From Mycolicibacterium sp. CR10 (GTDB taxonomy: Bacteria; Actinomycetota; Actinomycetes; Mycobacteriales; Mycobacteriaceae): a stretch of 64,000 bases of DNA. Shown here piece after piece: positions 17,650 to 26,031 of this stretch (positions are counted from its first letter, which is position 1; the number at the start of each line of letters is the position of its first letter). The notes under the pieces were generated by a model, which saw only the letters and a program-made list of their open reading frames with translations, was not told the origin of the DNA and ran no database searches. The position numbers were made by a program, and so were the translations under genes. Location of the stretch: contig NZ_STGE01000012.1 in assembly GCF_005222675.1 (NCBI RefSeq), positions 1-64,000 of the forward strand, in the 5' to 3' direction.

Positions 17650-19770
17650 TTACGCTTTTTGGCGGCCTTTGACCATCGACAGAACATCGGGCCCGAACTG
17701 TTCGAGCTTGCGGGCGCCGATTCCGGGAATGGCGACCAGCGCAGCGTCGTCGGTCGGCAGCGCCTCCGCAATGGCGATCAGCGTGTTGTCGGTGAACACC
17801 ACGTAGGCAGGCACGGTCATCTCCTTGGAGATGCGCAGCCGCCAATCCTTGAGCTCGGCGAGCAGACCTTCGTCGATGTCCGACGGGCAGCTTTCGCACC
17901 GGCGCAGCATGATCGCGGTGGGCGCGGTCAGCGGGGAATTGCAGACCCGGCAGCGCGGCGCCGGGCCGCGGGGCTTGCGCGGCTTGCTCGGGCCGTCGTC
18001 ACGCTGCGACTGCGGCGCGATGCCGTTGAGGAACCGTGACGGGCGCCGACCCTGCCGACCACCCGGAGTCCGGGCCAGGGCCCAGCTGAGCGCCAAATGC
18101 ACTCGCGCCCTGGTGATTCCGACATACATCAGGCGCCGCTCCTCCTCGACCTGCTCGCTGTCGGGGCCGTGGGAGAGCGCATGCGAGATCGGCAGTGTGC
18201 CGTCGGCGAGCCCGACGAGGAAGACCGCGTCCCACTCCAGGCCTTTGGCGGCGTGCAGCGAGGCCAGCGTGACGCCCTGCACCACCGGCGGATGGCGGGA
18301 GTCAGCGCGCTGCCGCAGCTCGGCGACCAGCGCACGCAAGTCCAGCTCCGGGCGCTGCGCCACTTCGTCGTCGACGAGTTCGGCCAGTGCAACCAGCGCC
18401 TCCCATCGGTCCCGGGCGCGGGTACCCGACGGCGCCTCGGTGGTCAGTCCCAGCGGCTCCAGCGTCGCGCGAACAACTTCGGGCAGACCCCCGGGTGCGT
18501 CCACCGCCTCGCGCTCGGCGGCGCGCTGCAGGGCCAGCAGCGCCTGCCGGATCTCCTGCCTGCTGAAGAACCCCTCGCCGCCGCGCACCTGGAACGGCAC
18601 ACCGACTTCGGTGAGCGCCTCTTCGTAGACCTCCGACTGCGCGTTGATGCGGTATAGAATCGCGACTTCCGAAGCGGCCGTGCCGGATTCGATCAGCTTC
18701 TTGACACTGCGCGCCACCGCCGTCGCCTCGGCGACCTCGTCGGGATATTCGCTGAACGTCGGCTCGGGCCCGGGGGGACGTTGACCCACCAGATGCAGCT
18801 TGCTGCCCGCCATCCGGCCGCGCGCGGCGGCGATGACGCGGTTGGCCAGCGACACCACCTGCGGGGTGGACCGATAGTCGCGCTCCAGACGGACCACCGC
18901 GGCCTCGGGGAACCGCCGGGAGAAGTCGAGGAGGTAGCGCGGCGAGGCGCCGGTGAACGAATAGATGGTCTGGTTGGCGTCGCCCACCACGGTGACGTCG
19001 TCGCGGTCTCCGAGCCAGGCGTCCAGCACCCGCTGCTGCAGCGGGGTGACGTCCTGGTACTCGTCGACGACGAAGCAGCGGTACCGGTCCCGGAACTCCT
19101 GGGCCACCGCGGCATCGTTCTCGATCGCGGCGGCGGTGTGCAGCAGCAGATCATCGAAATCCAGGAGCATGAGATCGGTGCCGCGGGCCTTGAGCGACTC
19201 GTAGTTCGTATACACCGCGGCGACCTTGGCCGCGTCGAACGGGATGTCGCGTCCGGCCCGCGCGACCGTCGACGCGTAGTCCTCCGGACTGATCAAAGAG
19301 GCTTTGGCCCATTCGATTTCGCCTGCGAGGTCGCGGACGTCGTCGGTACTGGTGGGCAGTCCGCCGCGGTTGGCGGCCTGGGCGACGATCGAGAACTTGG
19401 TGTCCAGCAGCTGCCACTGGGTGTTGCCCACCACTCGGGGCCAGAAGTACGCCAGCTGGCGGCGCGCGGCGGCGTGAAACGTCATCGCCTGCACCGATTC
19501 GACGGAGGTGCCGGCCTCGTCGCCGCCGAGCGCACGCAGCCGGCCGCGCATCTCCCCCGCCGCCCGCTGGGTGAACGTCACCGCAAGCACCTGGTTGGCG
19601 GCGACGTGCCCGGCCGTCACCAGATGGGCGATGCGCCGGGTGATGGTGCGGGTCTTGCCGGTGCCGGCGCCGGCCAGTACGCAGACCGGGCCGCGGGCCG
19701 CGAGCACGGCCTCGCGCTGGTCTTCGTCGAGGTCGCCCAGCAACCGGTCACGCGAGGCCGTCGGGGACAT
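17650..19770 (-). CDS. uvrD2: DNA helicase UvrD2 (superfamily 1, HRDC-containing)
   Basis: 706 residues. Walker A GAGTGKT at 34-40, Walker B in [13 protein letters not shown], motif [17 protein letters not shown], motif [14 protein letters not shown] and motif [17 protein letters not shown] give a full SF1A 3'-5' helicase. After it comes the four-cysteine motif CRVCN...CESC and a C-terminal HRDC domain ([16 protein letters not shown]), the layout of mycobacterial UvrD2, an essential repair/replication helicase. The ATG at 19770 was chosen because the family begins just before LDEDQREAV; a longer frame adds about 21 residues unlike it. No clear Shine-Dalgarno. Confidence 0.93.
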   Translation of the reverse strand: MSPTASRDRLLGDLDEDQREAVLAARGPVCVLAGAGTGKTRTITRRIAHLVTAGHVAANQVLAVTFTQRAAGEMRGRLRALGGDEAGTSVESVQAMTFHAAARRQLAYFWPRVVGNTQWQLLDTKFSIVAQAANRGGLPTSTDDVRDLAGEIEWAKASLISPEDYASTVARAGRDIPFDAAKVAAVYTNYESLKARGTDLMLLDFDDLLLHTAAAIENDAAVAQEFRDRYRCFVVDEYQDVTPLQQRVLDAWLGDRDDVTVVGDANQTIYSFTGASPRYLLDFSRRFPEAAVVRLERDYRSTPQVVSLANRVIAAARGRMAGSKLHLVGQRPPGPEPTFSEYPDEVAEATAVARSVKKLIESGTAASEVAILYRINAQSEVYEEALTEVGVPFQVRGGEGFFSRQEIRQALLALQRAAEREAVDAPGGLPEVVRATLEPLGLTTEAPSGTRARDRWEALVALAELVDDEVAQRPELDLRALVAELRQRADSRHPPVVQGVTLASLHAAKGLEWDAVFLVGLADGTLPISHALSHGPDSEQVEEERRLMYVGITRARVHLALSWALARTPGGRQGRRPSRFLNGIAPQSQRDDGPSKPRKPRGPAPRCRVCNSPLTAPTAIMLRRCESCPSDIDEGLLAELKDWRLRISKEMTVPAYVVFTDNTLIAIAEALPTDDAALVAIPGIGARKLEQFGPDVLSMVKGRQKA

Positions 19771-19852
19771 GCCGACCATCATGACAGCGCGGCCCGACAA
19801 TCGCGGGGCGCGACGCGGGCATGCGGGCGGCATCGACTACGTTGAGGTTTCT

Positions 19853-20107
19853 ATGAGCGCTGATCAAACCGCCGCGGTGACGATGTACACCACGTCATGG
19901 TGTGGCTACTGTGCCCGTCTGAAGAAGGTCCTCAAGAACGAAGGCATCGCCTTCACTGAGGTCGATATCGAGAGCGACCCCGACGCCGCGAGATTCGTGG
20001 CATCGGCCAACGGGGGCAATCAGACCGTGCCGACGCTGAAGTTCGCCGACGGGTCGACGCTGACGAATCCGAGTGGGGCGCAGGTCAAGGCCAAACTGGC
20101 CAGCTAG
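19853..20107 (+). CDS. mrx1: Mycoredoxin 1 (glutaredoxin-like, mycothiol-dependent)
   Basis: 84 residues. Thioredoxin fold with the active-site motif TSWCGYCARLKK (Cys17, Cys20) and the cis-proline region QTVPTLKFADGSTLTNPS. Mycoredoxin 1 uses mycothiol to reduce protein-mycothiol mixed disulfides in the cytoplasm, for example on peroxiredoxins. It starts 83 bases from and divergent to uvrD2. Its stop codon TAG lies in the first copy of a 62-bp tandem duplication. Confidence 0.93.
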   Translation: MSADQTAAVTMYTTSWCGYCARLKKVLKNEGIAFTEVDIESDPDAARFVASANGGNQTVPTLKFADGSTLTNPSGAQVKAKLAS

Positions 20108-20228
20108 TCGGACGACGATCAAGCGGCGAGGAACGAGTCCGCGTTGAGGAGTCCGGCCATCGGACTTAGTCGGACGACGATCAAGCGGCGAGGAACGAGT
20201 CCGCGTTGAGGAGTCCGGCCATCGGGTT
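20105..20228. repeat. 62-bp tandem duplication between mrx1 and nudC
   Basis: Copy 1 spans 20105-20166 and copy 2 starts at 20167; the first 59 bases are identical. The unit begins with the TAG stop of mrx1 and ends just before the nudC stop, so the whole gap between these convergent genes is the duplication. Copy 1 ends with a small dyad AGTCCG-GCCAT-CGGACT that is lost in copy 2. On the minus strand each copy holds a 13-codon ORF reading MAGLLNADSFLAA (20119-20160 and 20181-20222), with no ribosome binding site. Confidence 0.9.
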
Positions 20229-21159
20229 AGTCGAGGGCGGCCCAGGACTCGATGATCTCGCGGGCGATCGAGATGGATCCGGGCAGCAGTAGCCGGGAGG
20301 CACTGTCGCTGCTCCAGTCCCCCTTCTCGAGGGCCTCGCGGATCTCGGCGCGGGTGAACCACGACGCCTCGGCGATCTCACCGTCGTTGAACGAGAACTC
20401 CTGCTCGGGGTCACCGAGCGCGTGGAAACCGATCATCAGCGACCGCGGGAACGGCCACGGCTGGCTGCCCAGATACTCGACGTCGGTGACGGTCAGTCCG
20501 ACCTCCTCGGAGATCTCGCGCACCACGCAGGATTCGAACGACTCACCGGCCTCCACGAATCCGGCCAGGATCGAGAACAGCCGCTCGGGCCACAGCGTCT
20601 GACGGGCCAGCACCGCGCGGTCGTGGCCGTCGTGGACCAGACAGATCACCGCGGGGTCGATGCGGGGGAACTCTTCGTGACCGGTGACCGGGTTGACCCG
20701 CCCCCATCCGGCCTTGATGGGCTTGGTCGGTGCCCCGTCGAGGGGACTGAACCGGGCGCTGTCGTGCCAATTCAGCAGCGCCGTGGCGGTCGCCACCAGC
20801 TGTGCGCTGACATCGTCGAAGATATGACCGGCCCGCCGCAGGTCGAGCACTTCGGTCGGTGCTCCCGGATCCTCAGGGGGCTCCAGCTCGCCGCGGATCG
20901 CCCACGCGTGCCGACCGTCATCGAGTCGACCGAGGAACACGGCGTCCTCCGGCGGCGCATCAGCCGCCGCGCCTGCTCTGTTGAGCACCACGCTGCCCTC
21001 GGAGATCAGCACCTGGTTGCGCCGGTCCACCCGGAGTAGCAGCGCATCCGCCCAACCCGCGACGGCGGCGTCGACGTCGGTGCGCAACGTGTCCGCACGG
21101 TCGGCACCGACCCGGGACAGCAGCGGAACGTTGCGCAGCCGGAAGCCGGGGAATGTCAC
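20227..21159 (-). CDS. nudC: NADH pyrophosphatase NudC (Nudix hydrolase)
   Basis: 310 residues. The Nudix box GFVEAGESFESCVVREISEEVGL is complete, and the downstream SQPWPFPRSLM is the NADH-specific array. NudC hydrolyses NAD(H) and NAD-capped RNA, in mycobacteria also isoniazid-NAD adducts. The four zinc-ribbon cysteines of the E. coli enzyme are absent: the corresponding region FSPLDGAPTKPIKAGWGR has none. The GTG at 21159 has AGAAGG five bases upstream and overlaps the stop codon of a repeat-borne mini-ORF, so it looks translationally coupled to the channel gene. Confidence 0.92.
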   Translation of the reverse strand: MTFPGFRLRNVPLLSRVGADRADTLRTDVDAAVAGWADALLLRVDRRNQVLISEGSVVLNRAGAAADAPPEDAVFLGRLDDGRHAWAIRGELEPPEDPGAPTEVLDLRRAGHIFDDVSAQLVATATALLNWHDSARFSPLDGAPTKPIKAGWGRVNPVTGHEEFPRIDPAVICLVHDGHDRAVLARQTLWPERLFSILAGFVEAGESFESCVVREISEEVGLTVTDVEYLGSQPWPFPRSLMIGFHALGDPEQEFSFNDGEIAEASWFTRAEIREALEKGDWSSDSASRLLLPGSISIAREIIESWAALD

Positions 21160-21246
21160 CGCTGCCTTCTGCTCTTCGCGCCAGCGCTCATCGCTGCCTT
21201 CTGCTCATCGCGCCAGCGCTCATCGCTGCCTTCTGCTCATCGCTCG
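21156..21246 (-). repeat. MIRU-like 32-bp tandem repeat carrying three coupled mini-ORFs
   Basis: A 32-bp unit is repeated about 2.6 times (units start at 21161, 21193 and 21225). On the coding strand it forms a chain. The channel stop TGA overlaps an ATG that opens MSRRQR (21220-21240). Its stop overlaps the ATG of MSAGAMSRRQR (21188-21223), whose stop overlaps the ATG of MSAGAKSRRQR (21156-21191), whose stop overlaps the GTG of nudC. Each junction is ATGA or GTGA preceded by AGAAGG at 5 bases. This is the organisation described for mycobacterial interspersed repetitive units, though the sequence is not one I recognise. Confidence 0.85.
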
Positions 21247-22331
21247 GCGTCCGCGGATCGGATGTAGAGCAGCCTGTCCCCGAGCTCCAGCGCATCCACC
21301 TCAGCGTCGTCCACGCGGATCAACTTCTGATTGCGCACCACCCCGAGGACGATGTCGCTCTGATGCCGGGGCGAACTGCCCGCCTCCTTGGGTGTGACCT
21401 CCCGTTCGGCGATCGCGAAGCCCGCATCGGGTGTCAGCAGATCCTCCATCATCTCGACGACGCTGGGTGTCTGCACTGCGATGCCGAGCAGGCGTCCGGC
21501 GGTCTCCGACGTCACCACGGTGGAGTCCGCGCCCGACTGCAAGAGCAGGTGCTGGTTTTCGGCCTCACGCACCGCGGCGATGATCTTGGCGTTGGGCGCG
21601 AGTTCGCGGGCGGTCAGCGTGACGAGGACGGCGGTGTCATCGCGGTTGGTGGCGACGATGATCGCCTTGGCGTGTTGGGCGCTGGCTAGTCGGAGCACTT
21701 CGGAGTCGGTGGCACTGCCTCGGACGGTGACCAGGCCGGCGCTCTTGGCGCGCTCCAGAGAGGCCGTGTCCTCGTCGACGACCACGATGTCAGCGGGTGC
21801 GACCTCGTCCCCGACCATCGCCGCAGCAGCGGTCCGGCCCTTGGTGCCGTAGCCGACGATGATGATGTGGTTACGCAATCTGCTCCTCCATCGCTGGATC
21901 TGGTAGGCCTGTCGCGACTGCGTGGTGAGGGTCTCGACGGTGGTGCCGATCAGGACGATCAGGAAAGCGACCCGCAGCGGGGTGATGACCAGGACATTGA
22001 TGAGCCGGGCTGACGGAGTGACCGGCGTGATGTCGCCGTAGCCGGTGGTCGAGAGGGACACCGTCGCGTAGTAGATGCAGTCCAATAGCGACAGGGGGTC
22101 GTTTTCGTTGGGCGCGCTGTCGATGTCGCGATAGCCGTGCCGGTCCAGGTAGACGATCACGACTGCGGCGACGAGCGCCGTCAGCGCGTAGATGACGCGG
22201 GTGGTGATGCGCCGCCCCGGGCTGATGGGGGTGGTGGGGATCTGCACCCGGTCGGTGAGTGCGTGGACCGGCATATCAGCCAGTGATTGATCGAACCGAC
22301 GTAACCGTCGGCGCAGACTGCCCTTAGCCAC
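21237..22331 (-). CDS. Two-TM potassium channel with RCK/TrkA-N domain (Rv3200c-like)
   Basis: 364 residues. TM1 is at about 45-61, the pore loop carries the K+ selectivity filter TTGYGD (95-100), and TM2 is at about 112-130. A cytoplasmic RCK domain follows with the Rossmann motif IIIVGYGTKGRTAAA and VVVDEDTASLE, then a TrkA-C-like end. It is a ligand-gated K+ channel of the MthK/TrkA type in the inner membrane. It sits upstream of nudC in the same transcription unit, joined by a chain of mini-ORFs, which suggests translation of nudC depends on it. Confidence 0.88.
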   Translation of the reverse strand: MAKGSLRRRLRRFDQSLADMPVHALTDRVQIPTTPISPGRRITTRVIYALTALVAAVVIVYLDRHGYRDIDSAPNENDPLSLLDCIYYATVSLSTTGYGDITPVTPSARLINVLVITPLRVAFLIVLIGTTVETLTTQSRQAYQIQRWRSRLRNHIIIVGYGTKGRTAAAAMVGDEVAPADIVVVDEDTASLERAKSAGLVTVRGSATDSEVLRLASAQHAKAIIVATNRDDTAVLVTLTARELAPNAKIIAAVREAENQHLLLQSGADSTVVTSETAGRLLGIAVQTPSVVEMMEDLLTPDAGFAIAEREVTPKEAGSSPRHQSDIVLGVVRNQKLIRVDDAEVDALELGDRLLYIRSADAER

Positions 22332-22376
22332 AGGGGTCAGTCACGGGGTGAGGCTGCCGCACCGCACAATGTAACC

Positions 22377-22772
22377 ATGACCTCGTCCCCATCCGTACTG
22401 CAGCAGATCACCAAATCTTCGCGTGGCGCCAAAACCGGCGTCTGGCTGATGGGCATGGGGGCCCTGCACTTCGCCGCGCCCAAGCCGTTCGACACCATCG
22501 TGCCGGCCGAGCTTCCCGGCAGTCCGCGCGCGTACACGTACGGCTCGGGGGTCGCCGAGATCGCCGTCGGCGGTCTGTTGGTGGCTCCCAAGACCCGGCG
22601 CATCGGTGCGCTGGCGGCCATCGCGCTGTACCTCGGGGTGTTGCCGGCCAATGTGAACATGGTGCGACTGTGGAAAGACAAGCCGCTGCCGATGCGCGCC
22701 GCTGCGGTCGCCCGGCTGCCGATGCAGATTCCGATGATCACCCAGGCGTGGAAGATCTACAAAGAGAGCTAA
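22377..22772 (+). CDS. DoxX-like small membrane protein
   Basis: 131 residues with about four hydrophobic segments (GVWLMGMGALHFAAP, VAEIAVGGLLVAP, IGALAAIALYLGVLPANV and the C-terminal region). DoxX-like proteins are common in mycobacteria; some help radical detoxification, but no catalytic motif is visible here. It is divergent from the channel gene with 45 bases between the starts, and it converges on adnB with only 4 bases between the stops. Confidence 0.65.
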   Translation: MTSSPSVLQQITKSSRGAKTGVWLMGMGALHFAAPKPFDTIVPAELPGSPRAYTYGSGVAEIAVGGLLVAPKTRRIGALAAIALYLGVLPANVNMVRLWKDKPLPMRAAAVARLPMQIPMITQAWKIYKES

Positions 22773-22776
22773 GGGC

Positions 22777-25700
22777 TCACGCGGCCGGCAGGTCCATCAA
22801 CCCGGCCACCTCGTCGGCGCTGAGCAGCACGTCGGGGATGACGGTGCGCCCGGAGCGCACGTAGTGGAATGCGGCGCGCACCGACGAGACCGGGCAGCCC
22901 TGCAGCCGCGCCCACGCCAGTCGATACACCGCCAGCTGAACGGCGTTGCGCTGCAGATCTTCCGGCGTCGACGGAGCTTCTCCGGTCTTCCAGTCCACGA
23001 CGGTGACCCCGCCGTCGTCGTCGGAAAAGACCGCGTCGATGCGGCCCCGCACCACCCGCCCGGCGATCACCATGTCAAACGGGACCTCCACATCGACAGG
23101 AGTGCGCGCCGCCCAGGCCGACACTGCGAACGCCGCCTGCAGCTCCTCGAGCTCGCCGCGGTCTTGGCGGCCGGCATCCACGGCGCCCGGCAGGTCGTCG
23201 AGATCGAACAGCTTTTCCGCCTGGAAGTAGCGCTGCACCCATTCGTGAAACGCCGCGCCCAGCAACGCTTGTGAATCCGGGCGCCGCGGCAGCCGGCGAT
23301 GCAGCCGCTGCGCGACCGCGTCGGGATCGCGACCGAGTTCGACCAGCGTGCTCACCGACAGCTGGGTCGGCAGCGGTGGGGTGGGTCGGTGCGCCGCACG
23401 CTCCCGTTCCGCCAGCAGCGCGTCGACGTCGGCCGCCCAGCCGTGCGGATCCGTCGGGGCATCTTCTGGCGCGTCTGCCGAGATTGCCTGCGCCACCAGT
23501 TCGGCGCCGCGGTCGGTGTCGCCACGCCGTCCCGCGATGGGGTCGACGGGCCACATCGCCTCGACGACACGATCACGCAGCGGGTTCGGCTCGCCGTCGG
23601 CAGGAGCGTCCGCCCACACGTCGACCACGCCGCAGGGCGTTCCCTCGGCGGCCGACGCGTCGATCACGTCCTTGAGTTCGCAGAGGAACGCCGATGGCCC
23701 GCGGGGCTTGGATCCGGTGGCACCCCAGTGGTGGCCCGACAACAGCAGGGTGTGCTCGGCGCGGGTGATCGCGACGTAGAGGAGCCGGCGCTCTTCGTCG
23801 GTGCGCCGCTGATCGAGACTCCGCTTGTGATCAGAAATTTTGTCCGACAGTGCTTTTCGATCGTTGACGGTCGACGTGTCCAGCACCGGGACACCATGCT
23901 CGGACACGGTCGCGCAGTCTCCGCGCAGCAGCGGTGGGAGGTCCGCGGCGTCGGTGAGCCAGGTTCGCGGCGACGCGGTCGACGGGAACACCCGGCCGCT
24001 GAGATGCGGCACCGCGACGACCTGCCACTCCAACCCCTTGGCGGCATGCACGGTCAGGATCTGCACGCGGTCGGAAGCCACCGTGATCTCGGCGGGCGCC
24101 AGGCCGTTCTCCACCTGCTCGGCAATATCGAGAAAGGCCAACAGCGCCGACACCGTGGTGCCGGGCCGGGAGGCGAAGTCGGCGACCACGTCACCGAACG
24201 CGTCCAAATGCTCGGTGCCCGACCATCCTGCCGAAACCGGCTGGGCCGCTCTGACTTCGGCGTCGACCCCAAGGAGGCGCCGCACCTCGGCGACCAGATC
24301 GGGCAGCGGGCTGTCCAGATGGGCACGCAGCGCGGTCAGCTCGCGGCCCAGTGCGACGATCCTGGCGTGCCCGACCGGTGAGTACGCGGCGGGTGCCCCG
24401 GGATCGCAGATCGCATCGGCCAGGCATGCCGCGTCGGCGTCGGGGCCGACCTGGGCGATGATCTGGTCGGGCCCGCCGCTGTGTGCCGACGCACCGGCGT
24501 CGAGGTGCACGGCGCGCCTCCACAGCGCGGCGATGTCGTGGGCAGCGAGGCGCCAGCGGGGACCGGTGAGCACGCGGATCGCCGCGGCACCGGCGATCGG
24601 ATCGGCCGCCAGCCTGAGCATCGCGACCACGTCGGCGACCTCGGGCACGGCCAGCAGCCCGGACAGGCCGACGACCTCCACCGCGACCCCGCGCCGGGTC
24701 AGCGCTTCGGCCATCGGGGCGGCGTCGGCGTTGCGGCGCACCAGGACTGCCGCGGTTGGCGCGGTGCCGGTCGCGTTCACGCCGTCGTGATAGCGCTGCG
24801 CCACCGCGTCAGCCACCCATTCGCGTTCGGCCTCCACATCGGGCAGCAGCGCGCAGTGCACGCTGCCCTGAGCGGCATCGGGCCGGGGACGCAGCGACTG
24901 CACCGCTACCGAACGATGCCGTGCATCCGTCGCCGCCGCGTTCGCCAAGTGCAGCACCTCGGGCGGGTTGCGCCAGCTGGTGCGCAACTCGAGGGTGGGT
25001 GCCGGGCTGCCGTCGGCGAGCGGGAAGTCGGTGGTGAACCGTGGGAGGTTGGTCGCCGACGCGCCGCGCCATCCGTAGATCGACTGGATCGGGTCACCGA
25101 CAGCGGTGAGCGCCAGCCCGTCATCGGCGCCGCCGCCGAACAGCGACGACAGCGCGACCCGCTGGGCGTGCCCGGTGTCCTGGTACTCGTCGAGCAGCAC
25201 CACCCGGTAGCGCTGCCGCAGCTGCTCCCCAACTTGCGGGAAGCGTGACGCCAGCCGAGCCGCCGACCCCATCTGCATGCCGAAGTCGATGACCCGCTCC
25301 TCGCGCATGCGCCGATGCAGTGCATCGATCAGCGGGACCAGTGCGGTGCGTTCGGTCTGGGTGGCCAGCATCCGCAGCAGCCACTGGCTCGGACCGCTGT
25401 CGCGCTGATGCCGCCCGGCCGGGAGCGTATGCACCAGGCGCTCGAGCTCCAGGTGGGTGTCGCGCAGCTGATCGGTGTCGACGAGATGCTCGGAGAGCTG
25501 CCCGGCCAGCCTGAGCACCATCGCGGTGATCGACGCCGGGGACTTCTCGGTGTCCAGCGCATCCGGGTGCTCGCACACCACGCGAAACGCCAACTGCCAC
25601 AACTCCGTTTCGCCGAGCAGCCGGGTGTCCGGCTCGATCGGGAGCAGCAGACCGTACTCGCGCAGCAGGTTACCTGCGAACGCATGGTAGGTGCCGATCG

Positions 25701-26031
25701 TGACGGGATCGTCGGTCAGACCCAGGCTGTCGGTCCCCGGGATCATCAACCCCGACCCGGCCAGCCGGGCGAGTCGGGCGCGGACCCGGCGCAACAACTG
25801 ACCGGCGGCCTTGCGGGTGAATGTGAGTCCCAGCACTTCGGCGGGACGGGCGTATCCGTTGGCCACCAGCCACACCACCCGGGCGGCCATCGTCTCGGTT
25901 TTTCCTGCGCCGGCGCCGGCGATCACCACCAGGGGACCCGGCGGTGCGGCGATGACCGCGGCCTGCTCGTCGGTCGGCGCGAAAAGGCCGAGGGCACTGG
26001 CAAGTTCGGCGGGGCTGTAGCGCGGTGTCAT
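22777..26031 (-). CDS. adnB: AdnB, helicase-nuclease subunit of AdnAB
   Basis: 1084 residues. UvrD-type motor: Walker A GAGAGKTETMAARV, Walker B VVLLDEYQDTGHAQR, motif III GDPIQSIYGWRGAS, motif VI VAITRAEHTLLLSG. The C-terminal RecB-like nuclease shows GAAFHEWVQ, the acidic residues of RGRIDAVFSDDD, and VVDWKTGEA. AdnAB is the mycobacterial heterodimeric motor-nuclease that resects double-strand breaks; AdnB supplies the leading motor. Its ATG overlaps the adnA stop (ATGA at 26028-26031), so the two subunits are translationally coupled. Confidence 0.94.
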   Translation of the reverse strand: MTPRYSPAELASALGLFAPTDEQAAVIAAPPGPLVVIAGAGAGKTETMAARVVWLVANGYARPAEVLGLTFTRKAAGQLLRRVRARLARLAGSGLMIPGTDSLGLTDDPVTIGTYHAFAGNLLREYGLLLPIEPDTRLLGETELWQLAFRVVCEHPDALDTEKSPASITAMVLRLAGQLSEHLVDTDQLRDTHLELERLVHTLPAGRHQRDSGPSQWLLRMLATQTERTALVPLIDALHRRMREERVIDFGMQMGSAARLASRFPQVGEQLRQRYRVVLLDEYQDTGHAQRVALSSLFGGGADDGLALTAVGDPIQSIYGWRGASATNLPRFTTDFPLADGSPAPTLELRTSWRNPPEVLHLANAAATDARHRSVAVQSLRPRPDAAQGSVHCALLPDVEAEREWVADAVAQRYHDGVNATGTAPTAAVLVRRNADAAPMAEALTRRGVAVEVVGLSGLLAVPEVADVVAMLRLAADPIAGAAAIRVLTGPRWRLAAHDIAALWRRAVHLDAGASAHSGGPDQIIAQVGPDADAACLADAICDPGAPAAYSPVGHARIVALGRELTALRAHLDSPLPDLVAEVRRLLGVDAEVRAAQPVSAGWSGTEHLDAFGDVVADFASRPGTTVSALLAFLDIAEQVENGLAPAEITVASDRVQILTVHAAKGLEWQVVAVPHLSGRVFPSTASPRTWLTDAADLPPLLRGDCATVSEHGVPVLDTSTVNDRKALSDKISDHKRSLDQRRTDEERRLLYVAITRAEHTLLLSGHHWGATGSKPRGPSAFLCELKDVIDASAAEGTPCGVVDVWADAPADGEPNPLRDRVVEAMWPVDPIAGRRGDTDRGAELVAQAISADAPEDAPTDPHGWAADVDALLAERERAAHRPTPPLPTQLSVSTLVELGRDPDAVAQRLHRRLPRRPDSQALLGAAFHEWVQRYFQAEKLFDLDDLPGAVDAGRQDRGELEELQAAFAVSAWAARTPVDVEVPFDMVIAGRVVRGRIDAVFSDDDGGVTVVDWKTGEAPSTPEDLQRNAVQLAVYRLAWARLQGCPVSSVRAAFHYVRSGRTVIPDVLLSADEVAGLMDLPAA

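Noticed and set aside
20119..20222. The two MAGLLNADSFLAA mini-ORFs as real peptide genes or peptide precursors
   Set aside because: No Shine-Dalgarno before either copy and no processing enzyme nearby; identity of the two follows from the DNA duplication.
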